A stretch of 64,000 nt of DNA from Isochrysis galbana (Eukaryota; Haptophyta; Isochrysidales; Isochrysidaceae), in the NCBI GenBank assembly GCA_018136815.1, contig CM030935.1, positions 3,732,299 to 3,796,298 of the forward strand, written 5' to 3'. How positions within the stretch are numbered: the stretch's first letter is position 1; each line of letters begins with the position of its first letter. A program made the translations under genes and the position numbers. Below the pieces are notes generated by a model that was not told the DNA's origin, did not search any database, and worked only from the letters and a program-made list of their open reading frames with translations. Positions 21,096 through 32,309 of this stretch are shown here, piece after piece.

Positions 21096-21589
21096 CCTGC
21101 CCTACCCGTCGTGCCCCTCGTATTCGCCCATGCAGACACCGGTCGCAACCAGCGCTCGCCGCCAGACGCTCACTCCGACAATCTTCAACTCGAAGAGCGT
21201 TCTGAGACGGTCTGTTGTATTCAGGCCTCTTGGCATGAATATTTCGGCATGGGTACGTGCCTTCGTCGTTATATATCGTCTTCTATGTTGGTCTTGGTCA
21301 CTCAAGGCGGGCAGATTCGGATTCTCCCTGGGCTCAGATCCTGGTCCGCCGATTTTCGTCTCGAAATTCGAAGATTTGAGTTTTATTTTTACCGTTACGG
21401 TAATTGTCCACGCGTTTAAGGTAAGAAATGCAGGTAACAGAACTGGGCCCCTCTCTGCATTCCCTCCCTCCCCTTCTGCAGTTCCCCCTCCCTTCTGCAG
21501 TTTCCCCTCCCTTCTGCAGTTCCCCCTCCCCTCTGCAGTTTCCTCCCCCCCTTCTGCAATTCTCTTCCCTCCCCTCCCTCCGTTCCCCG

Positions 21590-21920
21590 TTCCCTGATTT
21601 TCCCGGGCCAGGCCGGGAAAAATACGTGAATGTGAGGGAGGATTGGGTCAGTGTGGTGATTCACCCCCTCGGCAGTCCCCCCCTCCCTTCCGCAGCTCTC
21701 CTCCCTCCCCTCCCTCCGTTCCCTGATTTTCCCGGGCCAGGCCGGGAAAAATACGTGAATGTGAGGGAGGATTGGGTCAGTGTGGTGATTCACCCCCTCG
21801 GCAGTCCCCCCCCTTCCGCAGCTCTCCTCCCTCCCCTCCCTCCGTTCCCTGATTTTCCCGGGCCAGGCCGGGAAAAATACGTCAATGTGAGGGAGAATTG
21901 GGTCAGTGTTGGGATCTCAC
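21590..21920 (+). repeat. Tandem repeat, about 120 bp x 2.7
   Basis: Three copies of a unit containing CCTGATTTTCCCGGGCCAGG, CCGGGAAAAATACGT and GTGAGGGAG(G/A)ATTGGGTCAG, starting near 21595, 21721 and 21847. They are nearly identical, so the duplication is recent. No family motif is seen. Confidence 0.9.
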
Positions 21921-22329
21921 CCCCTCGGCAGTTTCTTCCCCCCCTCCTCTGCTCCCCTTCCCCCCTTCCTCTCCTCCCCTTCCCCCCCCTCCGCTCCTCC
22001 CCTTCCCCTCCGCTGTTCCCCCCCCCTCCGCGCGCCGAGACGGCGGCCCTTCCCCCCCCTCCGCAGATTTCCTTCCCCCCCTCCGCCGTTCCCTCAGCAG
22101 GCACCAAGCACAACTAAGAACTAAGTTCGCACCCAGGACAATCCCGACACGAGGACGAGGAGACGAGGAGGGATCCAAACAAAACGACACAAGTATACGA
22201 GCACGGCGCACACAATACACAATACCTCGATAGGTAGGGCAACGACATCTATAGCGCATAACGAAAGGCCTTCCTCGAACTCGTACTCCGAGCGAGACTC
22301 CGAGCCGCCGACCCGGGCCTATGGTAGAG

Positions 22330-22508
22330 CACTTGGCACTTGGGCACTTGGGTCGCACCCCCAAAACCAAAGTAAAAGGAACGAGGGGGGGGAGGTGAGG
22401 GGGCGAAGGAAAGGGAAGTTAGGGCGATAACGAACGGGAGGTAGATAGAGGATACCAGATACCAGTCTAGCAATAAGTGTTAGCCCTGAATCTTCAGTTT
22501 TTTTTCGC
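22330..22508 (+). mobile_element. LINE 3' UTR relic with T-run tail
   Basis: Contains CCCCCAAAACCAAAGTAAAAGGAACG and ends GTTAGCCCTGAATCTTCAGTTTTTTTT, matching the 3' end of the copy at 39.7 kb (GTAGCCCAGAATCTTCAGATG plus T15). A heavily 5'-truncated insertion. Confidence 0.7.
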
Positions 22509-22728
22509 TCCTCGTTACTTGCCTCTTGCCTCTTGCCTCTCGCCAGCCGCGACCGTAACCGTAACGTCGGAACTAACGGTAAGTTTCGCGGAGTTTCGCA
22601 TATGGGCAATTTTGGGGCCCAAATTTCGCGAAAGTTTCAGGGCCAAAAAAGTGACCCAAGTTTCGCGATGAGTTTCGCGAAACTCTTAAGTCGCGTTCCG
22701 TCAAAAGAGGGCCAGGTCATTTGTTCTA

Positions 22729-22735
<7 letters not shown>

Positions 22736-22780
<45 letters not shown>
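22736..22780 (+). repeat. (CA)n microsatellite
   Basis: About 21 CA dinucleotides. The nearby 22590-22690 has repeated GTTTCGCGAAA-like palindromic pieces; no gene. Confidence 0.95.
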
Positions 22781-23164
22781 ACATTGGGCGCAGTTTCCCT
22801 CCCCCCCCGGCTCAATTGTCAGGTTATTTGTTTTCTTTTTGGTATATTATACCCCCAGCTACGCGTGCTGAGTTTTCATCTTCTTCGTGATGCGAGATCC
22901 GTGCTGAGTTTTCTTTTTGATATCGCTTGGCTGATCTTGGGAGATCCGTGATGCGAGGACGGCCTGCGTGTAGAGTTTGCCAGCTGCTCGGCGTGTTGCC
23001 ATGTCACGGGTAAAAAACTTTTCGCACACACCGTAAATTTTTTTCTCCAATGGATAAGAAGAAATGTATCCCTACGCCTTTCGAGGGTCCAACCCTAACC
23101 CGATAAATGCCTCGGTCATCCAAGAGTTCAGGAGACGGAAATTAATCAGATTGGCTGAACGTTC

Positions 23165-23328
23165 GCGACGCCGCCCTCCGGCCACTCCGAGTACGGCGCG
23201 CCCACAACCGTGATGGGCAACGCGCCGCTGGGCGCCGACTACCTGCTGCACGCCAAGGCGGCGGTGCTCGGCTGGCGCAACGTCGCGCGCGTGGCCTACG
23301 TGCAGCTGACGGACGCATGCGCGCCTTA
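23165..23328 (+). pseudogene. Gametolysin (peptidase M11)-like fragment
   Basis: A plus-strand frame reads GHSEYGAPTTVMGNAPLGA, DYLLHAKAAVLGWRNVARV and AYVQL. This resembles the segment after the zinc site of peptidase M11 (gametolysin) in which EYGD..xxMG precedes a helix ending LGW. No HExxH motif is present, nor any start. The fragment is cut off at about 23328 by repeat R. Likely a relic or one isolated exon. Confidence 0.5.
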
Positions 23329-23329
23329 G

Positions 23330-23875
23330 GGTACGCACATGGGGAAAAATTGGCATGCGCACGCACGGCGCCCCCGCGGGGGGGGGGGGCGATGCACATC
23401 GCGCCGTGCCCACGAACGGCGTGCACAATGATTGCAAGTCATCACACGTGCTGCGCAACGAAACATCTCTTATATGGCTACTTACGTGAGTGTGGGCCTT
23501 ATGGGTACGCACAGGGGAAAAATTGTCACGGCGCCCCCGCGGGGGGGGGGGGGGGGCGATGCACGGCGCACGGCGTGCACAATGATTGCAAGTCATCACA
23601 CGTGCTGCGTAACGAAACATCTCTTATATGGCTACTTTACGTGAATGTGGGCCTTAGGGGAAAAAGTTGACATGCGCACGCACGGCGCCCCGCAGGGGGC
23701 CGATGCACATCGCGAATCACAATCGAAAAGCGCCGACACGGCGCCCTCCGGGGGGGGACACGCGTCGCGGGAAGCAGGGAATGTTACGCTAGTCTACATT
23801 TAATTTTAAAATAACAACTGTGGACATTCGATCGCTCAATTCGACTCATGTCCCACAATTGACGGAACGACACCT
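23330..23875 (+). repeat. Interspersed repeat R, copy 2
   Basis: Contains two and a half internal tandem units of about 180 bp (GCGCACGCACGGCGCCCC, GATGCACATCGCG, GATTGCAAGTCATCACACGT, AACATCTCTTATAT), followed by TTTAATTTTAAAATA and a unique tail GATCGCTCAATTCGACT..CCACAATTGACGGAACGACACC. The same order occurs at 39985-40545. Confidence 0.85.
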
Positions 23876-23939
23876 TTACCCGGCCCTAGGCTCGTGCCAC
23901 CCTCACAGCTTACGGGGGGGAATAGCGCCTGGGGGCTCG

Positions 23940-24045
23940 AGGACAGCCCCCCGATAGCTATCGGCGCCCGTCGTCCCGTCGTTTTCCCCCAATAGCTATT
24001 GGCGCCCGTCGTTTCCCCCTTTCGCCCCCGAAAGCTATTGGGGAG
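23940..24045. repeat. GATAGCTATC palindromic short repeats, cluster 2
   Basis: CCCGATAGCTATCGGCGCCCG, CCAATAGCTATTGGCGCCCG and AAAGCTATTGGGG in about 100 bp; related to the cluster at 20520. Confidence 0.6.
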
Positions 24046-24059
24046 TCAGTACGAGAGCA

Positions 24060-24240
24060 GGTCCAAGCGGGCCTGGGAGTGCGGCTCGCGACCCGCGCCC
24101 ACTAGGGGTCTGGGCTGAAATGATGAGTGCCTTGCCCCTGCCAGAGGGCACGGGCTGGGGTTGAATGTATGGGCCCACCCCGGGGGGTGTCCGCGATGGA
24201 GAGAGGAGGGCACGAGGCCCCCATTGACCCCCACTCATAA
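24060..24240 (+). repeat. Interspersed repeat V, copy 1
   Basis: Shares GCGGGCCTGGGAGTGCGGCT, CGACCCGCGCCCACT.GGG and CTGCCAGA.GGCA..AGC..GGGTTGA with 59828-60000. Confidence 0.75.
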
Positions 24241-24329
24241 AAGTAGGTTGATTCACAATGACTCAATTGTAGAAGGCGCATACATACGTTTGTCTGCACA
24301 GGAACACCCAACGACATGTCAGCCCCAGC

Positions 24330-24525
24330 CCGCCTCTTGCACTAGGCCCGACGTAGTGCACGCCCCCCCCCCCCCCGATACCAAAGACAAAGGAATGAAG
24401 GGGTTAGTGTGAAGGGAGTGAGTGTTCTGGGGTATAGGCGATGGCGTGAGTCGGTACCGTGAGTACGTGGACCTTTACAGCTAGCGGTAGTAGCCCGAAT
24501 CCGAGATCCGAATCCTCACAGATTT
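24330..24525 (+). mobile_element. LINE 3' UTR relic
   Basis: CACTAGGCCCGACGTAGTGC, then a C-run, ATACCAAAGACAAAGGAATG, and near the end GTAGCCCGAATCC..AATCCTCA: the same order as the 3' UTR at 39.5-39.7 kb. Confidence 0.65.
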
Positions 24526-24619
24526 TTTACCTATAACCTAGATGTGAAAAACAGCGGGACGCGTCACGAAGGCAGCCGCCGAGGATGCAGGGGAAAGGAT
24601 GGCGAAGAAGGTGAAGCGT

Positions 24620-24835
24620 TGCACTGATGTTCGAAGTTTGAAGTTTATTTTGAATTTTTAACTGTAGGCAGCATATCTGTTAAAATATAAAATAACGTAA
24701 TTATAATTCAAACCATATTTTATATTTTCGTCGCACATGCATGTGAAAGTCAAGGTTTTACTACAATACACTAAGTTTAACATAAAATCTTAATTGAATT
24801 TCTGAAAAGAAAGTCTTATGATCCTCTTTCGACGG
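24620..24835. other. AT-rich island
   Basis: Roughly 70 percent A+T in an otherwise GC-rich region, with TTTGAATTTTTAACTG and ATATAAAATAACGTAATTATAATT. No ORF over 60 codons. From 24836 to 25808 no gene is recognised; a CT run lies at 25565-25580. Confidence 0.5.
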
Positions 24836-25808
24836 AACGCAACCTCCTTGACACACGTCGGATGCTGGGGCTGGCGGTGTGGCTTGCCAAGCGCTTGCGT
24901 CCCGTCTAGCTTCACATGGAGAGACAGGACGCTACGATGCTTCTCGCCTCGTCCGATTTTGGTGTTGACGACTCATTCATGTGGTTGCGCCTAACTAACT
25001 GAGAAGCAACGCAAGCACGTCGCCACGCGGCGCATCGTTCGCGTTCCCGTTAACCCGCCCACGTGTCATGTGTCATGTGTCATGGCGTGCATTCCTCATT
25101 CCTCCGTCCCATCCTTTGTCTCCCTCGCTAGACGCTTCTTGTTAGCTAAAGCCGCCCAGGGTCCGCCTACGTCGTTCCTCTTCCAGCTGCCAAGAGAGCG
25201 TCCACCCACCTCGGTCTCCATGTCTCGCGTTGGGTCGCTGTTGCTGTTGTAGCCCTAGCCGAGGCAAGAGCAGGAGTGCAAGCGTGCAAGCTCCACCTGG
25301 CTTCGCATACTTGGGGCATTCCATCCAATCAGGCGCCTCCTTGGCGGCCGAAGCTATCAAGGTCCCTCGCATTCGAGGCGATTGGCTTGGTGGCTGGGCG
25401 CCCGGTACGCCGACGCAGGCTAAGCACTACGATGCACATTGACCCGGCCGTTGGCCGTCGGGCCGTCGGATGCTGCCTACATACAGCCACCTCGGCTGGC
25501 TCCTCGAGCATCACTACGAGGTGGCAGATGCGTAGCGCTCCCCGTCTCTCCTTGTGGTCCTCTTCTCTCTCTCTCTCTCCCGCCCCTTGGGCGAGGAGGG
25601 GGTGTGGATGGCATCTCAACTCACCCGAACACAAGAATATCCTTTCCTGGGTGGGAAGGAGTATGAATGGTGTGAAATCCCTCCCCAATCGTTCGTTCAC
25701 GTGTGAATTGCATGGTAGTATATTTGCACATCGTTGACGCGCGGCCCGGGAGAGAGCGAGCGAGAGAAGGAGTGCCGCAAGGGAAGAAGGGGAGGCGACG
25801 AGAGGCGG

Positions 25809-28800
25809 ATGGAGGAGCCCTCCACTCTCGCGCAGCTCGCCAGGTGGGCGGCCGCGCGTTACGGCGACGGCTGTTTCCTGCAGCTCTGGTCGGAGACGCG
25901 TGGCGTCACTCGCTCGCTCTCCTTCCGCCAGTTCCACCTTCTAGAGAGCTCTGCACGGCAGAGGCTGGGCATGATGCTGATCGAGAGAGGGCTGCCGCTC
26001 GCCACCGGCCGTGTCGCTCTGCTGTCGCACGCCTGCGCCGACTCGCTCGCGCTCTCACTGGCCGTGACCGCGCTTGGCCGGACGCTCGTCTGCCTCAATT
26101 GGCGCCAACCACCGCCAGTCCTCGCCCAGCTGTTGCGAGGCCTCCACTGCGATGTGCTCCTTGCCGGCCGCTCCTTTGTGGGTCTTGCGCGGGAGATTGC
26201 TTTCGCCAGATCAAGTGAGGGGATGGGGCAGGCTGCGCTGGTGATCCTCATCGACGGCGCTGAAGATGAGTCTGGTCTCTCACTCAATGAGGAAATCGCC
26301 CTCAACCTCCCGGCTGTGCACACAGATCCTACGGACGGCTCCAGCATTACGGTCGGCCTTCCACAAGTCGATGCTGACGTGTCGCCCTCCGACACTGCGG
26401 TTATCATGTTTACTTCCGGGACGTCGTCCTTGCCAAAGGCCGTCCCGCTCACTCATGGCGGGTTGCTTTGGTCGTGCGCCGCGAAGGCACAAGCGGAGCG
26501 AGAGCACCTTGGTCTAGACTTCATGTCTCCTGCAAGCTGGGGTGGGCAAGGGCACGCCCAGCAGCTCTTGCATCGTGGAACGCTTGCCTTCCTCCCGACA
26601 TTCCACGTCATCGGATTCACGAACAACTTTTTGTACAATCTCTTGGTGCGCGTGTAACCTGCCTTTCACAACGTTTCCGCGGCATGCTTGTCGTGAGCTT
26701 TGAGTCCCTATCCCGGCGGTACTCCGCTTTGCTCAATCTGAAACGAAAAGATTTTGCTGTCCGGATCAGACCCCTAGCTCACTTCACGACACGCCCGCCG
26801 CAGGTTGGCGCTAGAGCGTGCATTCATGCCGATGCTCCTACAAGGCCGCTGAGCACTCGGTTGCTGATGCGCGCGTGCGCCGAGCTCGAGCCATCCGTGC
26901 TAGATGCGGTGCCTGTGCTCCTCGAGGGAGCCATACCGTTGAGTGAAGACGATGCAGCAGCTCTCAGGCGATGTGACGCAGTCCTCTATGGTGTGGGCTC
27001 GCCTGAAATGCTTGCCAACCAAGCGGCTGGACGACGGGCGAAGTGTAGTAGTTTTGCCACGACCCCGCTCTGATAGCAGCCGGATTCGGCTGTGGCAAGG
27101 CGTCTTGATGCCTCGTCCCGGCTACCCCCACCCCTTGCTGTATGGACTGCGTGCTTTGACAGCGTCGTGAATGTACTCGCCCTCCCTGCGTGTCAGGTGG
27201 CGCTCCCATGGCGGAGTCGAGTGTCTCCTCCTTGCAAGCGCTCGGTGTGTGGCCCGTGTCGCAATATGGCCAGACCGAGCTGGGCGGGATGGCGATGATT
27301 GGTAGCCCCCAGGGTCCGACCGGTGCCATGCGCCCGGTGCCTGGGATTCATGCGCGCCTCGAATACGATGAAAGAGCGGCAGGAGGGGTATGGGATGAAA
27401 TGCGCTCTGAGGAGCGGCGGAATGAGCCGGGCATGAGCGTGGCTTCCGGCGAGCTCGTCCTGTGCGGCGTACGATCGTTGACAGCGGGCTATCTGCGGCT
27501 CGACGTGTCTGCCGGTGTCGGCCCTATGACGGAGGGCATTGCTGGCATCACGCAGAGGTCGGACGCATGTTGTATTGCAGGTGGCGGCGTGAGTAAGGGC
27601 TTTGATGCGAGTCTCGAGGCGTTGGATACGGCAGGGGCTCGCGAATGGGCAACGGGCGACATCTTCCAGCTTGTAGGAGATGGGGCTACCGGATACAAGG
27701 CCACCAACGGGTCGAGCAGTGGGTGGTTTCGTCATGTGTGTAGACAGGACGAAATCCTCGTGCTTTCCTCTGGTGAGCTCGCAGACCCAACGGCATTCGA
27801 GCGGGCACTGTTAGAGGGGATTGCGCGCCGTCAGGCCACTGCTCTAGAATCTGGAGGCAGTAATGCCGCCTCCTGCCATGCATGGACTGTGGGCGGCTGC
27901 ATTGTTTTCGGGTCGTCCCGAGCTTGTCCTGCCGCCATAGTCGAAATTTCGCCACCAAAGCTTACTGCCACATTCGCCGACGACGATGAGCTCGTGCGCG
28001 GTGCAAAAGCTAATATCGATATCACCACTGCGTGGCTGGATGATGCGTGGGCCGCAGCTTATGAAGCTCTCGACGACGCCAATCAGACAGTGCCCTCCTA
28101 TGCGACTGTACCGCCCTCGCTGCTAAAGTTTCATGTGGTCGGGCAGCCATGCCCTCTGGGCGAGAAATCGGCGCTCAGGAGGACGGCGAAGGTACGACCC
28201 CGTGGTATTTATCCTGTGCATCGTCCGTATAGTAGCGCCGGCACATCGCCCATGCTATTGACACGCTTCACGTGCGGGCCCAAAAACCGCAGGGTGGCAT
28301 TGTTCGTCGCGATGTCGAGCGACGCTTCGGAAGCTGGCTCGATCAGACCCTTGCGGCGGCGGCCAACATGCGCGCTCGCATTGGCCAAGGCGACGATTCG
28401 AATGCCACGGGCACCCGCCGCTCGATCCTCGGTGGTGTCGAGAGTGTATGCCCCAGCAGTGCAGCGCAAGGCGCGTCGGGTGCGGCTGAAGCGCTCGATT
28501 CTCTAGGGCTCACTGCATTGGCCTTTAGACGCAACAGCAGTAGCCGTATGGCCTCAGCTCATTCGAGGGCTGGCGAGTTTCCCTTGTCCTTGGATCCTTT
28601 CGACGCTTTACTGCAGCACGTGAAGGTGGCGTTCTGCTGAGCTGGCCGACAAACTCTGTTGGCCTCCCGCCGCATGGCTCCTGTGCCATGCCATGCCGAT
28701 CACTTGTCCAACTTGGATGTTCACATACACTCAGCCGATTTTGTACACAATCACCTGACTCACCACCCGTGCTCACAGGTGGCCCTGCTGTTGCCCGTGC

Positions 28801-30760
28801 TCCTCCGCCACTTGCAGCGGTTCACCGTGCATACGTGCCACGAGTTTGACTCCATGCTTGTATCCTCTGCTTTAATTTGTACGCTCAACAACATCTTGCA
28901 AACAGGCGCTGTCGAGGGACTTGCTTTCTTGTCGGGTGCCGCTATCGCCCACCAACGGATGACGGGGAGGCAGGTGCACTTCACATAAGCTCACCTTACG
29001 GATGGAAGGCCTCACGCTGCGTACGCAAAAGGCCTCGTGCAGTATCTCCTTTTGGGGAAGGGGGAAGCGGGGGAGCTCCTGACTTACTACCCGCTCGCTA
29101 CTCCGGTGCGGGTGCTCCAATGTCGTTCCGCCATGATGACACTGAACGTCCCGATTTAGGTTTTGGCTCCTCTGCTGCTCCTCACGGCATTCCGGCACGT
29201 GTTTCATCCTCTGGTAGAGCTGGCCACCTTTGGATCGGTCGCAATCGGTACTGCGCACTTATGGTTCATCCTGATGCTCGGGTGCGCTGGCCACGATGCG
29301 AATCAAAGCATCTTTGCGATGTCAACATTATCATTCGAGGTCAATGCCAATTGATACGGCGAAGCGAGCCCACGGGCCGCTTATTCTCTCTTGCGGCCTC
29401 TTGCCTCTCTTGAGATGTTCGTTGAAGCCAACTTGGCCACCTGCGTGCGCCACGGCGAGAGTGGGTCATCCAAAGTTGGCGCCACCACGTGCCTATTTGC
29501 GACTCAAAAATTGCTGGTGACGCCCCCCCCCCCCCCCCCGCATTTCTCGACGCCCAGGGTGGCCCGCGGAATCATATTCGTTTTGAACTTGCTTCCCCGG
29601 CATTCTGCCCTGGGTCGTTACGCGCCTCTTGCTCTGGCCTCGGTCGTTGCTGCTCTACGCCTCATCTACTTCCGAGGCGAGGGGGCGCATATCGGCTTCC
29701 GCTCTTTCACGTACATTCGCAAGTTTATTTACTACGCATGCTTCGGGGATAGGAACTACCAACAGGCAAGCAAAGATTCCCCCTAGCACACCCAATAGTT
29801 GCCTCTCCCACACGTCTCGCCTCACACGCCTCACCCATCGCCAAAGCTGCACGGATCCCCTGAGCTGTTCACTCCCTACATATCAACGGACACATGCATC
29901 GGCGACCACAAGCCTTCGACATTGACAGCTACCAATCGGAGTCCGTCGGCAGGTAGTTCACAACTTGCCCCTCGTCCTCCTCGGATATGCTTTGCCAACG
30001 CGATGGCTCCGTGAGCACCTCTCTCAATCGCCACCGCCCAGTGCAGTCCTAATCCTCTCTGCTATCACTTTTGTCGCCGACCCATTGATCTTTGGCATCT
30101 TTCCAAAGGCTTCCACAAGACGCACTGAAGAGCCACTCCTCACCTATTTGCGCGCCGCGCTGCGAGGAGCCGCCCTTTGCTCGTTGCTGCCTAGAAGGCG
30201 CACCGTGTTCACGGAAGCTGGGAGATCGCAGCTGCTCGCGTACCTCTTCCACGACGCGCTGTTCTCGTTCGGCTTTTTCTTCATTGCGTTGGGGACTTCT
30301 GGGCACACGGAGCTACCGGGACATCCCAAAGGGTGGAAGACATTGGTGAGAACGGGATCTTCCGGATACGGGGAGGGTGGGTGCGACTTCCAGACAAGGC
30401 TACGATCGCCGCGACTTGCCCCAATCCTCACACACTCGGCTATGACGCCCGCCATTTATGTTGCAGGTGCACTCCTCGTGGGCGGTGGCGAACTCGAGCG
30501 TCATCGGGGCTCTCGGAGCATTCTTCTCCTCTATAGCAGTGCTGGCCGCCTACCTCACCTTGTGCATTTCCGTCCAAGTCGCACTCTCGCGGCCCCGTGC
30601 CGCTGTAGAGACAGTCTCGTCTGCCGCGAGATGCGCTAGTCGAGTTATCGGCGTACTTTATGCCCGTGCGCGGCTCGCCATCTTGGCATTAGCTCGGCGC
30701 TGTTGGGGCTACAACCCAAAGTACACACTCCTACCCTCGACGGAACAACAACGGGTCTAG
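25809..30760 (+). CDS. NRPS-like fusion: adenylation domain, carrier domain, acyltransferase-3 membrane domain (9 exons)
   Basis: Exons: 25809-26645, 26804-26990, 27197-28191, 28293-28619, 28779-28973, 29160-29281, 29558-29765, 29953-30345, 30467-30760; 1,185 residues, every junction in phase. Adenylation domain (1 to about 670): MFTSGTSSLPKAVPLTHGG near 200 (ATP loop), LYGGAPMAESS and YGQTELGG near 365, ATGDIFQL, then RQDEILVLSSGE. Carrier domain: LDSLGLTALAF near 741, whose Ser is the expected phosphopantetheine site. From about 782 on: hydrophobic spans with AVEGLAFLSGAAIA, AHLWFILMLG near 879, LPLVLLGYALP, a YLFHDALFSFGFFFIALG span and a final SSWAVANSSVIGALGAFFSS span, typical of acyltransferase-3 (OafA-like) proteins. 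Inference: an acyl or aminoacyl group is activated, loaded on the carrier and transferred at a membrane. Intron 7 appears to be GC-AG (CAACAG|GCAAGC). The exon 4/5 junction is the least certain. Confidence 0.75.
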
Positions 30761-31149
30761 AAAGAAGATGATGGGAATTTGTGCCCAAGTGGACATGCGT
30801 GCGTCTCGAAACTCGCATGTGTCTCTATGTCAGGCGAGGGAGTAGAGTTTGAGGAATGAAGTGCAGTAATGGAGCAGGCGGGGGAACCACAAGCGAGAGC
30901 GTGAGGCGTGAGGGAACCACAACCATATTTGTGCTCAATGAGCGCACACGGGCAGGACGCGCAATGCGGGCGTATCGCAAGGGCGAGCAGGCTAGGGTGG
31001 AGCGATCTCTCGAGTGAATTCTTGTGCCTGCCTCCTCAACCGAGCCCCCGAGCGTTGGGCCCCCACAGCACCGCGACAGCGGTCGCGACGTGCGACGTCA
31101 CAAATTGATACACCCAAAGGCCCGCCCCAACCCCGCCGCGCACGCTAGG
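30761..31149. other. Intergenic, 3' flank of the fusion gene
   Basis: No gene recognised. GTGAGGGAACCACAA-type direct repeats occur at 30885-30925. Confidence 0.4.
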
Positions 31150-31210
31150 CTAACAATAGTGCAAATGGGCCGACCCCCCGAAACCAAAGACAAAGGAAAC
31201 GGGGCCTCTT
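31150..31210 (+). mobile_element. LINE 3' UTR relic
   Basis: Contains GGGCCGACCCCCCGAAACCA followed by AAGACAAAGGAAACGG, the conserved 3' UTR block. Confidence 0.5.
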
Positions 31211-31239
31211 CTCCCTCTCTTCCCTGCGGCGGGGGGCCA

Positions 31240-31545
31240 TGGCGCGCGCCTGCGACCCCCCTCCAGGTCCCCAGGTGGCCTGCAGGGGGCTTGGGAGCAC
31301 TGCTCAGGGGGCAGGCGCGAGGCTGGGGCATGGCCTTGGCCCCTCCTGCGTCTCCCTCGCTGGCTCACGCGCCCCTGCCGGTCGACTGGAGCTGGCTGGG
31401 GCTCCTGATCAAGGGGGCCCAGTGGGAGGAGGGGTTGGTCAGAGGGATTGGCTGGCCACGATAGGCCAGGGCGGGCGGTTCAGGCGTGCCTGTGGGGAGA
31501 GGGATGGGTCAGCAGGGTAGTGTGCTCCTGGCAAGCCGGAAGTGA
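31240..31545 (+). repeat. Interspersed repeat W, copy 1
   Basis: The last 70 bp (TTCAGGCGTG, then GGGGAGAGGGATGGGTCAGC and GTGTGCTCCTGGCAAGCC) are nearly identical to 47005-47063; more divergent matching extends upstream. Confidence 0.75.
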
Positions 31546-31669
31546 GGGAGAGGAAGGGAAATGGGCGTGGCTACAGTAGTTAACCCCACAGCCACGCGCG
31601 AGGCGAGAATAAAAATGTTTTTTATAGATAAGAGCACCCACACTTTGGAGGGTAGAGGGTAGGCCGGCG

Positions 31670-31970
31670 ACTCGCCGGGAATACCGTATTCAATACGCAT
31701 ACCGGAAGGGGGGAAGGGAAATGTTGGAGGGGGAGGGGGAATACCGGAGGGGAGCGTGAATACCGGAGGGGAGGGGAGAATAGGGAAGCTGCCGGAGGGG
31801 ATGGCGAGAAGATCTGAGGGGAGGGAATGGAAATACCGGAGGATGAATAGACAAAGCTTTGACAAAGCGCAGAAGCGGACAGGGCGGAAATACCGGAGGG
31901 GGAATAGGGGATGCCGGAGGGGGAATACATACCATAGGGAATACCGGAGGAGGAGGGGAAACCAGACAAA
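31670..31970 (+). repeat. Degenerate GGAATACCGGAGGGG minisatellite
   Basis: At least ten units of GGAATACCGGAGGGG spread over 300 bp with variable spacers. Frames through it on the minus strand give SPSGIP-type low-complexity peptides and are not genes. Confidence 0.8.
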
Positions 31971-32309
31971 GAAAAAATAATTGCTACCTCACCCCTCGCT
32001 GCCCTCCTCCACTACCACCCCAACTAGCTATAGCTCGAACTTTTCTCTATTTGCCCCACAAATCTCCGGTCTCCGGTGCGCAGCTCGGTCGCAGACTTGA
32101 TGTACCTGCGTCCTCAGTGCCGTCACGTTTTGTTTTTCGGTCCTTCTTACTTCCTCCTCCCTTCTCTCTCCCTTCCATCCACTAAGTCCCATCTCAATTT
32201 CCACGTTGTGTGCCTCTCTCATGTGATTGTATGGTCTTTTGTTGTACGTCCACATACTTCCCCCCTAAGAAGGGAGGCGGTGACGAGGAGGGAATAGCGT
32301 CCACCCGCT

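Noticed and set aside
20703-24045. CRISPR-like interpretation of the regularly spaced short palindromes
   Set aside because: Spacing and sequence are irregular, there are no unique spacers of uniform length, and the genome is eukaryotic.
27092-27298. Independent small genes within 26.6-30.7 kb
   Set aside because: They are intron or alternate-frame shadows of the nine-exon fusion gene.
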